DNA of 64,000 nt from Longimicrobiales bacterium. Its GTDB lineage: Bacteria; Gemmatimonadota; Gemmatimonadetes; Longimicrobiales; Gaopeijiaceae. The DNA lies in contig JANQNV010000323.1 of the NCBI GenBank assembly GCA_028279425.1, positions 1 to 64,000 on the forward strand. The letters run 5' to 3'. Shown here piece by piece: positions 51,305 through 59,715 of the stretch. The notes beneath the pieces were generated by a model. The model had not been told where the DNA came from. It searched no databases and saw only the letters and a program-made list of their open reading frames with translations. Made by a program: the position numbers and the translations under genes. Position 1 is the first letter of the stretch. Each line of letters begins with the position of its first letter.

Positions 51305-52459
51305 CTATCTGCCGGCCTGCCGGATTCCGTAGACGCGCACGTACTCGACGTCGTAGTCGTCCCGTTCCACGACGAAGACGGTGTCGTCGCGAACGGCCAT
51401 CGGAGTCATGCGAGGCGGGAGGTGCACTCGACGGATGGGGGCTCCCGTCGTGTCGACCACGACCCAGCGACTTCCCTGTCCGTCGGCGCCGGGAGCGAGA
51501 TCATGTATCCACGCTTGCCCAGAGGGATCGGCGACGACTCCGGCCGTCTCCGGGAGCACGTCCGGTACCGGACGCCCAGCGAGGTCACGCCGGCCGCGCG
51601 CGCGGTCTTCTGGGGCTGCCCCTGCGAGAGCCCGTTCGATCTCAGCGTCCCGGGCGGCGTCCGTGACCGGGCGCCCACCCGGGCGCCAACGGACGGCACG
51701 CAATTCGCCGGTGCCCAGGTGCTGCAGGGTGACCCCGGCGTGTCGAGCCGTCTGTACCCAAAGCCACGGCCCTGCGGCCGCATAGTGGGTGGATAGATCG
51801 AACAGTGACGGCCGCATCGACATCCCCTCGCCCATCGTCCGCATTGCGCCCGTGGCACCGCCGGCAAGACCGAGGCTGTCGAGTTGCTCCCCTGCGGTAT
51901 CGTATACGAATCGATGTTCGTCCAGCTGCCCGACCTCGCCATCTCCGACGCCGCCGTAGCGGGAGTCGACCACAACCAGTCGATGGGGTCCGGATACCGC
52001 TCGCATACGCGCCCCTCGCAGCTCGGGGGTGAGCCGGATGGTGGTCAAGAAGCCGTCTTCGATCGAAAACAGTGACGCGCGTCGCAGGTAGTCGTCCCAG
52101 GCGACCACCGTGTCCTCGGACAACGACCACGCCGCCGAGAGCTGCTGGAATTCGCCCGGCCCGCGACCCGGGCCGCCGAGGGTGGTGACGAGCCCACCGT
52201 CGGCGTCGAAGACCCGTACCTCGTTGGAGCCGGCGTTGGTCGCCACAAGCCGCCCCCCCGCCGTCACATCGACGTGCCACACCCGGAACAAGCTGTGAGA
52301 GGGCTCATCGCCTTCGCCGATCGACAGGGTCGGGGTAGCGGCCGTCGTCCAGATCGGCAGCCCCTCGAGGTCGATCGCGGTTGGGGAGTCCTGGGCGCTC
52401 GACGTGACCGGGCACCCCACCAGCGCGATCATCACCAGGACGAGCGTCGAGCATCTCAT
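51305..52459 (-). CDS. six-bladed beta-propeller lipoprotein
   Basis: A 384-residue paralogue, MRCSTLVLVMIALVGC, cysteine 16 lipidated. Motifs: GGPGRGPGEFQQL, blade repeats LVATNAGSNEVRVFDADGGLV, and a classic closing strand RDDYDVEYVRVYGI. The DSAGI motif is absent; the mature N-terminus starts PVTSSAQDS. The start overlaps the upstream stop as ATGA. Function unknown. Confidence 0.84.
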   Translation of the reverse strand: MRCSTLVLVMIALVGCPVTSSAQDSPTAIDLEGLPIWTTAATPTLSIGEGDEPSHSLFRVWHVDVTAGGRLVATNAGSNEVRVFDADGGLVTTLGGPGRGPGEFQQLSAAWSLSEDTVVAWDDYLRRASLFSIEDGFLTTIRLTPELRGARMRAVSGPHRLVVVDSRYGGVGDGEVGQLDEHRFVYDTAGEQLDSLGLAGGATGAMRTMGEGMSMRPSLFDLSTHYAAAGPWLWVQTARHAGVTLQHLGTGELRAVRWRPGGRPVTDAARDAEIERALAGAAPEDRARGRRDLAGRPVPDVLPETAGVVADPSGQAWIHDLAPGADGQGSRWVVVDTTGAPIRRVHLPPRMTPMAVRDDTVFVVERDDYDVEYVRVYGIRQAGR

Positions 52460-53757
52460 GGTGCGGCCTCCAGTTGGAATCGGACCACGTACGGCACGTC
52501 GAAGTCGTCGATCGCCACGCCCCAGGCCTGGTTTCCCGACACGGCATCCAGTCGGACGAACGCAGGGGTCGTGACCGAACCCCTGAGCCTACCGTCAGCG
52601 CCGAAGACGTCCCACACGATGGGGGCGGTCGGCAGATTCGACAGCCCGCGAAAGAGTGCCCCTCCCTCGACGGTCGCGAAGTCGGGTCCGTCGGCCCGGG
52701 CCACCCAGATGTCCCCTGCGGGACCCGCGAGGATCGCACGAATGGGCGGTACGAAGGGGGGATACGGGAGTCGTCCCCGGACGTCGAGTCGCTCGCCGAG
52801 CCGTTCTGCCTGTTCCCGACGTCGGTCCGGAGACAGTCCGGTCATCGTGTCGATGACACTGATTGCTGCGTCCCGAATGGCGGCGATGGCCTCGGCATCG
52901 ACGGGGATACGCTCGATAGTGCGACGGACGATCCGCTCGAGTCCGTCGGGGCCCATGACCTGCACCTCGTAGTCCCGCGGCGAGGCGATGTACCATCGCC
53001 CGCTGCCATCGAAGGGGGTTTCCGCCATGAAGCGGGTGAAGTGGCCCGAGTCCGCCGTTGACGTTCCCGACTCCGTGCCGTAGACGGAATGGGCGACGCG
53101 AGAGTACACGCGGGGACCCAGCTCGGCGGTGCCCCAGTCGTAGCGATGGACCGTATGGACCCGATCCCGCGCCTCTCCGAACTCGAGGACCCGCGGCTCG
53201 TGCGGGGGTGTGTAGTTGGCTAACCACGAGGCGCCGTCGTGCGCCGTCGGTTGCAGGGTATGGCCGTCGGGCTGCCGCATCGTCAGGCTGGTGACGAAGT
53301 CGCCACCCGTCGTGAATCGAACGACCTTACCGACCCCTTGCCAGTCGATCAGCAGGACCGTGTCGCCCACGACGCGCATGGCGTTCAGCCAGTTCAATTC
53401 GGCCGGCCCCTCACCGCGCGCTCCGAATTCCCGGAGGAAGCGTCCGTCCGGGTCGAACACACGCGCGCTCACGGAGCCTCCATTGGCCACCACGATGTCT
53501 CCGCGCGGCGTCGGCAACACCTTGATCACGTCGGTGAGCAACTCCGGGCCCTCCGTATCGAGGGCTCCGATGCGGAGTTCCTCGGTCAACGTGAAGGCGG
53601 TATCGGGTGCGACTTCGTTTTCCACGATCGTGATTCCCGCGCTGTCACGTACGCTCATGGCGGCAGGTGCCGGGTCGTTCCCCGGTGCGCACGCAGCGGC
53701 GAGGAGCAGCGCGCCTGCCCAGGCGTAGTGACGGCGTTCCGCCCTCGGCCTTCTCAC
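52456..53757 (-). CDS. six-bladed beta-propeller lipoprotein
   Basis: A 433-residue paralogue. GTG at 53757 overlaps the upstream stop (GTGA) and gives VRRPRAERRHYAWAGALLLAAAC with a lipobox, so the longer open frame was dropped. Motifs: RDSAGITIVEN, GARGEGPAEL, and IDDFDVPYVVRFQL at the end. It shows AILAGPAGDIWVARADG in the last blade region. Role unknown. Confidence 0.85.
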   Translation of the reverse strand: MRRPRAERRHYAWAGALLLAAACAPGNDPAPAAMSVRDSAGITIVENEVAPDTAFTLTEELRIGALDTEGPELLTDVIKVLPTPRGDIVVANGGSVSARVFDPDGRFLREFGARGEGPAELNWLNAMRVVGDTVLLIDWQGVGKVVRFTTGGDFVTSLTMRQPDGHTLQPTAHDGASWLANYTPPHEPRVLEFGEARDRVHTVHRYDWGTAELGPRVYSRVAHSVYGTESGTSTADSGHFTRFMAETPFDGSGRWYIASPRDYEVQVMGPDGLERIVRRTIERIPVDAEAIAAIRDAAISVIDTMTGLSPDRRREQAERLGERLDVRGRLPYPPFVPPIRAILAGPAGDIWVARADGPDFATVEGGALFRGLSNLPTAPIVWDVFGADGRLRGSVTTPAFVRLDAVSGNQAWGVAIDDFDVPYVVRFQLEAAP

Positions 53758-54932
53758 CCCGGTCTCCGGATCGTCGCGCGGATGACGACCGAGGTGTCGA
53801 GTTTGCCGCGGGCCGCCCCGGCGATGGCATCCCCGCGAGCAGCGGCCAGGCCGCCGAGGTCGAGAGCGCCCGGCATCGCCATGGACCCGAGCCATCGCCC
53901 CTCGGGGTCGAACACGTCGACCGAATCCGACGGCGTCGACAGCTCGCCGTTCAGATGCGCGAGCACGTGGCCGTCGGGAAGCACGAAGAGCGCGGTGAGG
54001 ATCCGGGGTTTCAGGTCGATGGCCGAGTCCAGGTCGCGGCGGGCGGCGTCGACCACCGCCTGCTCCTCGGGCGTGAACGCGCGGGCTCGGTGGCTGGTTT
54101 CGATGATGCGGAGCGTGTCTCCTGCGGGCGAGCGCTGGACCAGCCGGAGCTCGTCGCTCTCCGCCTCCCAGATCGATCCGTCGGGGCCGAGCGCCCAGAG
54201 TTGGCGCGGGAGGAACGAGCCGAGGGCGGTCTTCGCTTCCTGCGGGAGCGTCACGAACACGACCCCCTCCGGCACGGGCCCCCGGTCGGGCCACGGGAGC
54301 GCGGCCGCCGTGTCGACCGACAGCCCTGCGGTGTCACGTCGAATGAACCAGGTGGTGCGGTCGCGCACGGTGTGATCGAGGAAGGTACCCCGCCCATCGA
54401 ACCACATTGGGAACACGAATCGACTGATGGCCCGACCGCGCGTGGTTTGCACGGTCTTCACGAAGGCTCCGGCCGAGTCGAACACCGTGTAGCGACCGTC
54501 GAAGGCGTTCGACACCCACAGCCGATCCTGACCGTCCCACCCCATCGACACCGGTGAGCTCAGTTCACCGGGACCCTCCCCGGGACCGCCGAGGGTGCGA
54601 ATGAATGCGCCGTCCGGGGCGAAGACCCGCACATCGCTCGACATCGCGTCCATCACGAAGAGCCGGCCGGTCGGGCCGAGGCCGACACCCAGGAGGCCAC
54701 CGAACATCTCGGCTTCGGGCACGTCCACCCCGCCCAGGCGATGGGTTTCGACCATCGACCACGCCTCGCCCTCGTCCCACAGCGGCGTAGGCCCGTTCCG
54801 CACGACGGGTATGCCGTTGACCGTGTCGATCGGTGTCGAAGCCACAGGCGGGATGGAGTCACCCGCGCATCCAACGAGCAGCGTCACCGCACAGACGAGA
54901 CTCGCATGCGCGGACCTATTGCACCTCCTCAT
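53754..54932 (-). CDS. six-bladed beta-propeller lipoprotein
   Basis: A 392-residue paralogue with signal MRRCNRSAHASLVCAVTLLVGC, lipobox at 19-22. Motifs: IDTVNGIPVVRN (a degenerate N-terminal motif), GGPGEGPGEL, blade LGPTGRLFVMDAMSSDVRVFAPDG and QDRLWVSNAFDGRYTVFDSAG. The C-terminal closing motif is lost (TSVVIRATIRR). Its start overlaps the upstream gene by 17 bases. Function unknown. Confidence 0.83.
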   Translation of the reverse strand: MRRCNRSAHASLVCAVTLLVGCAGDSIPPVASTPIDTVNGIPVVRNGPTPLWDEGEAWSMVETHRLGGVDVPEAEMFGGLLGVGLGPTGRLFVMDAMSSDVRVFAPDGAFIRTLGGPGEGPGELSSPVSMGWDGQDRLWVSNAFDGRYTVFDSAGAFVKTVQTTRGRAISRFVFPMWFDGRGTFLDHTVRDRTTWFIRRDTAGLSVDTAAALPWPDRGPVPEGVVFVTLPQEAKTALGSFLPRQLWALGPDGSIWEAESDELRLVQRSPAGDTLRIIETSHRARAFTPEEQAVVDAARRDLDSAIDLKPRILTALFVLPDGHVLAHLNGELSTPSDSVDVFDPEGRWLGSMAMPGALDLGGLAAARGDAIAGAARGKLDTSVVIRATIRRPG

Positions 54933-56118
54933 CCTCCCCTCCCACTCGAAAGACCCCGATCGCCTGCCGATCGAGTTCGTCGTGCATCGCGGCGAGCACG
55001 AGTGACCCTCGGATGTCCAGGATCTGGACCGGTGTCGGGAACTCGATCCGCTTCATTCGCCCATCTTCCGCCCGCACGATGGTGAAACCCCGTGTGGGTT
55101 GTGTGCCCACCTCGTAGTCCTCGAGCCACACGTTGCCCCGGTCGTCGCCGATGATGTCGCGGAATTGGGGCATCGGTCGTGCGGGGTCGAGCTCGATGCG
55201 GGCCATGCTCCGCTCCACGATGCCGGCTAGTGCGGTTTCGCCCAAACCTGGGTTCACTCGTCGTAGGTCGGCGGCCGACCACGCCCTGAATCGCTCGAGA
55301 TCAGCGGATCCGGCGACACGCTCCACCCTTGCCCAGCGCACGATCTGACGGAGCGTGCCGTCATCGTTCAACCAGCGCAGCTCGGGCTCGTCTCCCCACG
55401 CCGTTACCCACCGCCCCGCGGCCGCCGTAGCCCATCCGAATGGGAGGAAGGGGTGGTAGGTCGGACCAGGGAGAGACTGCGCGAGCCTGGATCGCGCGGT
55501 GGTGTCGGCCGTAAGTGTGGCCGGATCGAGGTGGACGAGCGCCTGCATCGTCCAGGGACCTTGAGGCCTGGATCGGAAGGAAGAGGTCGACATCATCAAC
55601 CGGCCCTTCGCGTCGACGCCGCGCAGTCGGAGGGCACCTCCGAGGTCGGGGCGGCCCAGGACGGACACCGACCGCACCACCCCCTCGCGCGACAGCAAGG
55701 TGAGTCGACTGTTCCCGTCGTCGTCGAGCCAGACCGTGGTCGAATCGGCCGCACTCAGACCGATCGGGCGGCGCACCTCCGAGGGGCCCTGGCCGTTCCG
55801 GAGCACAACGCGGAAGTCGCGGTGGGGCTCGACGGCAATGACTTCGCGGCTTCCGTCGTCGGCGACGAAGGCCGTCCCATCCGGGAGCAGGGTGCCGAAG
55901 TCCACGCTGGTAAACCCGTACTCCCCCTCCCCGAAGCCGTGGCTCCGAAGCAACTCGACAGGTTCGAGTGGAGCGTCCGCCAGTCGGCCCGCCAGGGTGA
56001 TGACTCGCACGCCCGCGCTGTCGGACACGACGGCTCCCTCCGCCTCGGGCCGTTCGGCGGCGTCCCCGCAGGCCGCGAGTAGCAGGCCGATCGCGAGGGC
56101 GGCATAGCAGGCTCTCAT
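54916..56118 (-). CDS. six-bladed beta-propeller lipoprotein
   Basis: A 400-residue paralogue. ATG at 56118 (MRACYAALAIGLLLAAC) overlaps the barrel-gene stop as ATGA; upstream extension discarded. Motifs: SDSAGVRVITL, a diverged LRNGQGPSEV, DDRGNVWLEDYE and HDELDRQAIGVFRV. A blade reads PDGTAFVADDGSREVIAVEPHRDF. Role unknown. Confidence 0.84.
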   Translation of the reverse strand: MRACYAALAIGLLLAACGDAAERPEAEGAVVSDSAGVRVITLAGRLADAPLEPVELLRSHGFGEGEYGFTSVDFGTLLPDGTAFVADDGSREVIAVEPHRDFRVVLRNGQGPSEVRRPIGLSAADSTTVWLDDDGNSRLTLLSREGVVRSVSVLGRPDLGGALRLRGVDAKGRLMMSTSSFRSRPQGPWTMQALVHLDPATLTADTTARSRLAQSLPGPTYHPFLPFGWATAAAGRWVTAWGDEPELRWLNDDGTLRQIVRWARVERVAGSADLERFRAWSAADLRRVNPGLGETALAGIVERSMARIELDPARPMPQFRDIIGDDRGNVWLEDYEVGTQPTRGFTIVRAEDGRMKRIEFPTPVQILDIRGSLVLAAMHDELDRQAIGVFRVGGEDEEVQ

Positions 56119-56687
56119 CGGGTGACCTGCCGTTGGAAGCCCAGCCCGACTCCGATCGTGAGCACGCGATCGCCGAGAATCCCCGACGTCGTCTGCGCCC
56201 GAAGCGAAACGAGGGCTGCGTTCCACAACCCGATCGGTCGAGCGAGATCGAGGGCGAGGTGGAGGCTCGTCCCGGTGTCCTCGTAGCCCTCCGCCCACGC
56301 ACCGCCGATTCCGGCGCGCAGCCCCACGGTGTGGGACACGCGCAGGCCGATCTCGGGGGCGAGCATGAGCATCGAGGGAACCCGCTGCGGTGGGGGACCG
56401 ACCCCACCACCGCGGGCTTCGTCGACGATGAAGACGTTGCGAGGCGAGCCGTGACGAAGTTCGTAGGCGCCTCGTACCCCCAGACTGATTCGGGCGAGTT
56501 CGGGGCCGCGGAGGGCGGCCTCGACGCGAAGCCCGTTCCGACTGTCGATCTCGCCTCCGACGGCCCTGGTCATCCCTCCGCCCAGTTCGACCGCCGCACC
56601 GCTCCACTGGGCGGCGGCGGGAGACGACGCCATCGCGGCGACGAGGGCCCCGGTCAGCGAGGCAGATACAACGGCTCGGAGATGCAT
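56115..56687 (-). CDS. small outer-membrane barrel-like protein
   Basis: A 190-residue protein with signal peptide (LVAAMASSPAAAQ) and alternating strands: AAVELGGGMTRAVGGEI, RISLGVRGAYELRHG, EIGLRVSHTVGLRAGIGGAWAEG, VLTIGVGLGFQRQVTR. The C-terminal strand fits an eight-stranded barrel. No specific family is recognised. It heads the second propeller operon and is coupled to the next gene by ATGA. Confidence 0.75.
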   Translation of the reverse strand: MHLRAVVSASLTGALVAAMASSPAAAQWSGAAVELGGGMTRAVGGEIDSRNGLRVEAALRGPELARISLGVRGAYELRHGSPRNVFIVDEARGGGVGPPPQRVPSMLMLAPEIGLRVSHTVGLRAGIGGAWAEGYEDTGTSLHLALDLARPIGLWNAALVSLRAQTTSGILGDRVLTIGVGLGFQRQVTR

Positions 56688-56811
56688 GATGGGCTACCAC
56701 GTGGCCGGAACGATGCGGCTCGAGCCGCGGCCCCACGGATCGACCGCGCGCTCGTGGCTACATTGGGTCACGTCGCAGTGTTTCCGCCAGTGGTGGGTCG
56801 AATGGCGCCGC

Positions 56812-57381
56812 TCAGCGAGGGTGCACCACGAGGCCCAGCAGTAGGCCCGTGTTGCGGCGCCCTATGTCGTCACCGGGATCGTCACCCAGCAGTTCCTGAT
56901 GGTGGATCATCGTGCGCACCGAAACCGAGGACGATGCGCGCAGGTCCAGGCCGACGACGGCGGATACGCTGAAGCGTTGTTCGGTGGCCTCCGACCCGCC
57001 TCCGCCCCACGACGTGATCCCGAACATACCCTGCGCGAAGAGCACCTCACCCCCGTCCGGGTTCCCGCGAACCGTCGCGCCCACGTCGAACGAGGCCGCG
57101 CTCGGCCGACACGACGTTACGTTGCAGGCCACCGCCCGCCGACCGAGATAGCGAAGGGCAATGGCCGACCGGTCCTTCAGGCCGATATCGAGGCCGGCCG
57201 TGTACGCGAGCGTGCTCCCGCTGCCGGTGACGGCGCCTCCGGCGGCGCCGTACAACCCGAACCAACCGTCCTGCTGCGCGGCCACGGGGCGGACCGTCAC
57301 GCCGCATACCACGCCGGCGAGGGCGAGGGCGAGGGCGAGGGCGAGGGCGAGGGCGCCCATCGCGACGTCCCGGACCATCAC
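56812..57381 (-). CDS. small secreted barrel-like protein with repeat-encoded signal peptide
   Basis: A 189-residue protein with signal peptide MMVRDVAMGALALALALALALAG, whose core is an Ala-Leu run encoded by six perfect hexamers. The mature part has strands LYGAAGGAVTGSGSTLAYTAGLDIGL, RYLGRRAVACNVTSCR and GLLLGLVVHPR at the end. One disulfide-capable cysteine pair (ACNVTSC) is present. It is translationally coupled to the kinase-like gene (ATGA) and ends the minus-strand NRPS run. Family unknown. Confidence 0.7.
   Translation of the reverse strand: MMVRDVAMGALALALALALALAGVVCGVTVRPVAAQQDGWFGLYGAAGGAVTGSGSTLAYTAGLDIGLKDRSAIALRYLGRRAVACNVTSCRPSAASFDVGATVRGNPDGGEVLFAQGMFGITSWGGGGSEATEQRFSVSAVVGLDLRASSSVSVRTMIHHQELLGDDPGDDIGRRNTGLLLGLVVHPR
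57319..57354 (+). repeat. hexanucleotide tandem repeat, six units of GAGGGC
   Basis: Six perfect copies of GAGGGC (GCCCTC on the coding strand) lie in the signal-peptide core of the barrel-like gene and encode repeating Ala-Leu. Units of six keep the frame, so changes in number would alter the length of the hydrophobic core. Confidence 0.95.
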
Positions 57382-57902
57382 ACCACCATGGCGGCGATCT
57401 CGTCGGCGCAGTCCTGCGCCGTCCTTCCGCCTGTGTGGACGACCCGCGTATGGGGGCGATCGAGGGGCACGAGGTTCCAGCGGCCCAGGTACTCCTCGAG
57501 GCCCTCCACACTGTTCAGTTTGCGCATCTCGCTGCGGGAGGGCGCGGTGACCCGCTGCCTGAGTTCGTCGACGGGGCAGTCCAGATACACCGGCAGGAAC
57601 TCGGCCCCCTGTACGATGACGTCCCGCTCCAGCGCCTCCACATGGAGGTCGTCGTCGGGAGACGAGTAGCAGTTCGTGAAGACGACGACTCCCGTGCCTT
57701 CGGCGGCCTTCGCGGCGAGAGCCGTGCGGCGAAGGCGATGGGTGAGCGCCCAGAACTCCTCGGTCCCGAAGTCGAAGAGCGCCTTCGCGACGTCGATCGT
57801 CAGGTGGTTGTGGAAGTTCAGGACTCCGTGCCCCTGTTGGAGCAGGCGCGCGATGGTGTACTTCCCCGAGGCGGGCGGGCCGTGAAGAAAGACGAGCTTC
57901 AT
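57378..57902 (-). CDS. P-loop kinase-like protein
   Basis: A 174-residue P-loop NTPase: Walker A GPPASGKYT at residues 8-16, then NFHNHLTIDVAKALF, VVFTNCY in the second strand and a phosphate-handling region VTAPSRSEMRKLNS. This resembles small AAA_18/shikimate-kinase-like proteins that phosphorylate small molecules; the acceptor is unknown. It is ten bases after the cyclotransferase-like gene and lies in the NRPS downstream run. Confidence 0.8.
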   Translation of the reverse strand: MKLVFLHGPPASGKYTIARLLQQGHGVLNFHNHLTIDVAKALFDFGTEEFWALTHRLRRTALAAKAAEGTGVVVFTNCYSSPDDDLHVEALERDVIVQGAEFLPVYLDCPVDELRQRVTAPSRSEMRKLNSVEGLEEYLGRWNLVPLDRPHTRVVHTGGRTAQDCADEIAAMVV

Positions 57903-57912
57903 GGCGCTTACG

Positions 57913-58833
57913 CTACTCGGCGTCGGGATCCATGTCCAACTCCAGCAGGATATCGTCGACGACCCTCTCGGCCCTCCGCTGCCGGGTCTCGGCCCGCTTC
58001 GCCCGCTCGATGGCGTATGCCAGGGAGCGACGCCTTCCTGGCGTGAATCGACTCCACGCCTCGAAGGCCACAGGGCTCGAGGCCAGTGCCTGGCTCAGCT
58101 CCGGTGGGACTTCGACGTGGGTCGGATCCGGGTCGCGGGCCAGTACGAGCGTCAGCCGATCGCCCGCCATGATCCCTGCGTCGCGCAGCCATCCGACCCC
58201 GAAGCGGAGGTAGAGCGATCCGTCGTGGCGCCGATGGAGCTTGCGCGTGAATGCGTGCCCGTTGAGCTCACCCACCACCCGTTCGCTGCCGCTCAAGCCG
58301 AGCGCTTCGACCAGGTCGTCCGGCACGGGTACGTAGTGCATCATGTAGCCAGCGGACACGCCCCGATCGATGCGTAGCTCCGTTCGGGCGAGCCGTGCAT
58401 CCGAGGTAGGAGGGGATTCCTCGGGATCCCCCGCGATTCGTCGCACGTAGGCGGCTGGAAACCCCAGGCTCTCCGCCAGTCTCGACAGTGCGAGGGCGTA
58501 GGCATGACGCGGCTCCACCCCGCACGACTCCCTGGGAAGCACATAACACGTCGAATCGATCGTACGGCCGGAGTCGAGCATCCTGACCTCCACCGCGCGC
58601 GGCTCGTAGTCGCGCACGCTGGGCGCCGAATACAGCTCCGTGCACTCGGCCTCCGTCAGCTCCATCACCACGCCGTAGACGGTGTCCGACGGGCTCGCGA
58701 GTACCGTGGCCCGTTCACCGATCCAGATCCGGTGGCCGTCGAGGGCGGCGTGTCCGAGCAGTCGCGGATCGACCCCCGCCCTTTCCAGCACCCTCGGGTC
58801 CATGAAGAGCCCGTAGAAGAAGACGAGGGGCAT
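57913..58833 (-). CDS. fusion of gamma-glutamylcyclotransferase-like domain with DUF1905 and YdeI/OmdA-like tail
   Basis: A 306-residue protein. Residues 1-150 look like an AIG2/GGCT fold (MPLVFFYGLFMDPRVLE, VYGVVMELTEAECTELY, RAVEVRML). Residues about 160-250 resemble DUF1905 (MMHYVPVPDDLVEALG, VVGELNGHAFTRKLHRRHDG, RFGVGWLRDAGIMAGDRL). The C-terminal 55 residues (LSQALASSPVAFEAWSRFTPGRRRSLAYAI) match the YdeI/OmdA bacteriocin-protection helix bundle. A GGCT domain with these two is unusual. The GGCT catalytic glutamate cannot be assigned with confidence. It starts three bases after the previous gene. Confidence 0.7.
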   Translation of the reverse strand: MPLVFFYGLFMDPRVLERAGVDPRLLGHAALDGHRIWIGERATVLASPSDTVYGVVMELTEAECTELYSAPSVRDYEPRAVEVRMLDSGRTIDSTCYVLPRESCGVEPRHAYALALSRLAESLGFPAAYVRRIAGDPEESPPTSDARLARTELRIDRGVSAGYMMHYVPVPDDLVEALGLSGSERVVGELNGHAFTRKLHRRHDGSLYLRFGVGWLRDAGIMAGDRLTLVLARDPDPTHVEVPPELSQALASSPVAFEAWSRFTPGRRRSLAYAIERAKRAETRQRRAERVVDDILLELDMDPDAE

Positions 58834-58836
58834 GGC

Positions 58837-59715
58837 CTAGTCCGACGTCCCGAACGCTTCCGCACACCACCGGGTGATGCGTGCGATGAGGGCGCGCTGT
58901 TGGGCGGGCTCCTCGAAGGTGTGGTTGGCCTTCGGGAAGAAGTCGACCTCCACTTCGGGGGCCTTGGCGAGGTCGGGGAGCGCCTCCTCGAACTGAGCGC
59001 GGTGGTTGTAGTTCTCCTCGAGGCCAGCCGAGTAGAGGAACAGCAGGCGGGTGCCCCGATCCACGAGCGGAGCCAGCTGCGACGCGAGGTCATCACGAGT
59101 CAGCATCGTTCGCACACCGGCCGCCACCTCGGTGGGCTCGCGGTCGTCGGCCGGGGCGGCCTCGCCACCCGTCACCATGCGCACGAGCGACTCCATCCGT
59201 CGATTCCGGCCGGTGAGGGTGTTCGTCCAGCTCTCCAGGTTGAGCAGTCGGCCGCCGATATCGACCGCCTTGAACTGCCATGTGCGGAGGTCGGCAACGA
59301 GGTCGATGGCCACGAGCCCCGACACGTCGTCGCGACGGCCGGCCGTCGCGAGCGCGTCGCGCGCTCCGGAGCACAGGCCGAGCGTCACGAGGCGGCCGAT
59401 GCCCTGGGCTTCCCGCGCGTAGGTAGCCGCGGCGTCGATGTCGCGGCGCACGATCTGCTCGAGCGGGAGGGCGTCACGAGGCGGCTCCGAGTCGCCGATG
59501 CCCGAAAGATCGAATCGCAGGGAGGGCACCCCGATCGTGGCCAGCGCCCGCGCGAGCCGTACATGGAGGCGCCAGATCCCGGTGTGCGGCACGAGGCCCG
59601 AGTTGAGGATGATCACCGCCGGTACGTCGATCGAGTTGGCGGGATCCCGCGCCTCGGTCCACACTCCCACGAGCGTGCGATGGGGGCCGAACACGACCGC
59701 CTTCTCACGCATCAT
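58837..59715 (-). CDS. alpha/beta-hydrolase with Cys at the nucleophile elbow
   Basis: A 292-residue alpha/beta-hydrolase: VPAVIILNSGLVPHTGIWRLH (oxyanion region), PSLRFDLSGIGDSEPPRDA, and nucleophile elbow LGLCSGARDAL, where the usual serine is cysteine. A late Asp/His pair is plausible in DFFPKANHTFE. It resembles the esterases found beside exosortase or polysaccharide genes, but no exosortase is here. ATG at 59715 overlaps the upstream stop as ATGA. It may act as an off-loading or editing enzyme for the NRPS. Confidence 0.75.
   Translation of the reverse strand: MMREKAVVFGPHRTLVGVWTEARDPANSIDVPAVIILNSGLVPHTGIWRLHVRLARALATIGVPSLRFDLSGIGDSEPPRDALPLEQIVRRDIDAAATYAREAQGIGRLVTLGLCSGARDALATAGRRDDVSGLVAIDLVADLRTWQFKAVDIGGRLLNLESWTNTLTGRNRRMESLVRMVTGGEAAPADDREPTEVAAGVRTMLTRDDLASQLAPLVDRGTRLLFLYSAGLEENYNHRAQFEEALPDLAKAPEVEVDFFPKANHTFEEPAQQRALIARITRWCAEAFGTSD

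Noticed and set aside
57319-57354. Phase variation by the GAGGGC repeat
   Set aside because: The unit is six bases, so copy-number change never shifts the frame; only signal length would vary.
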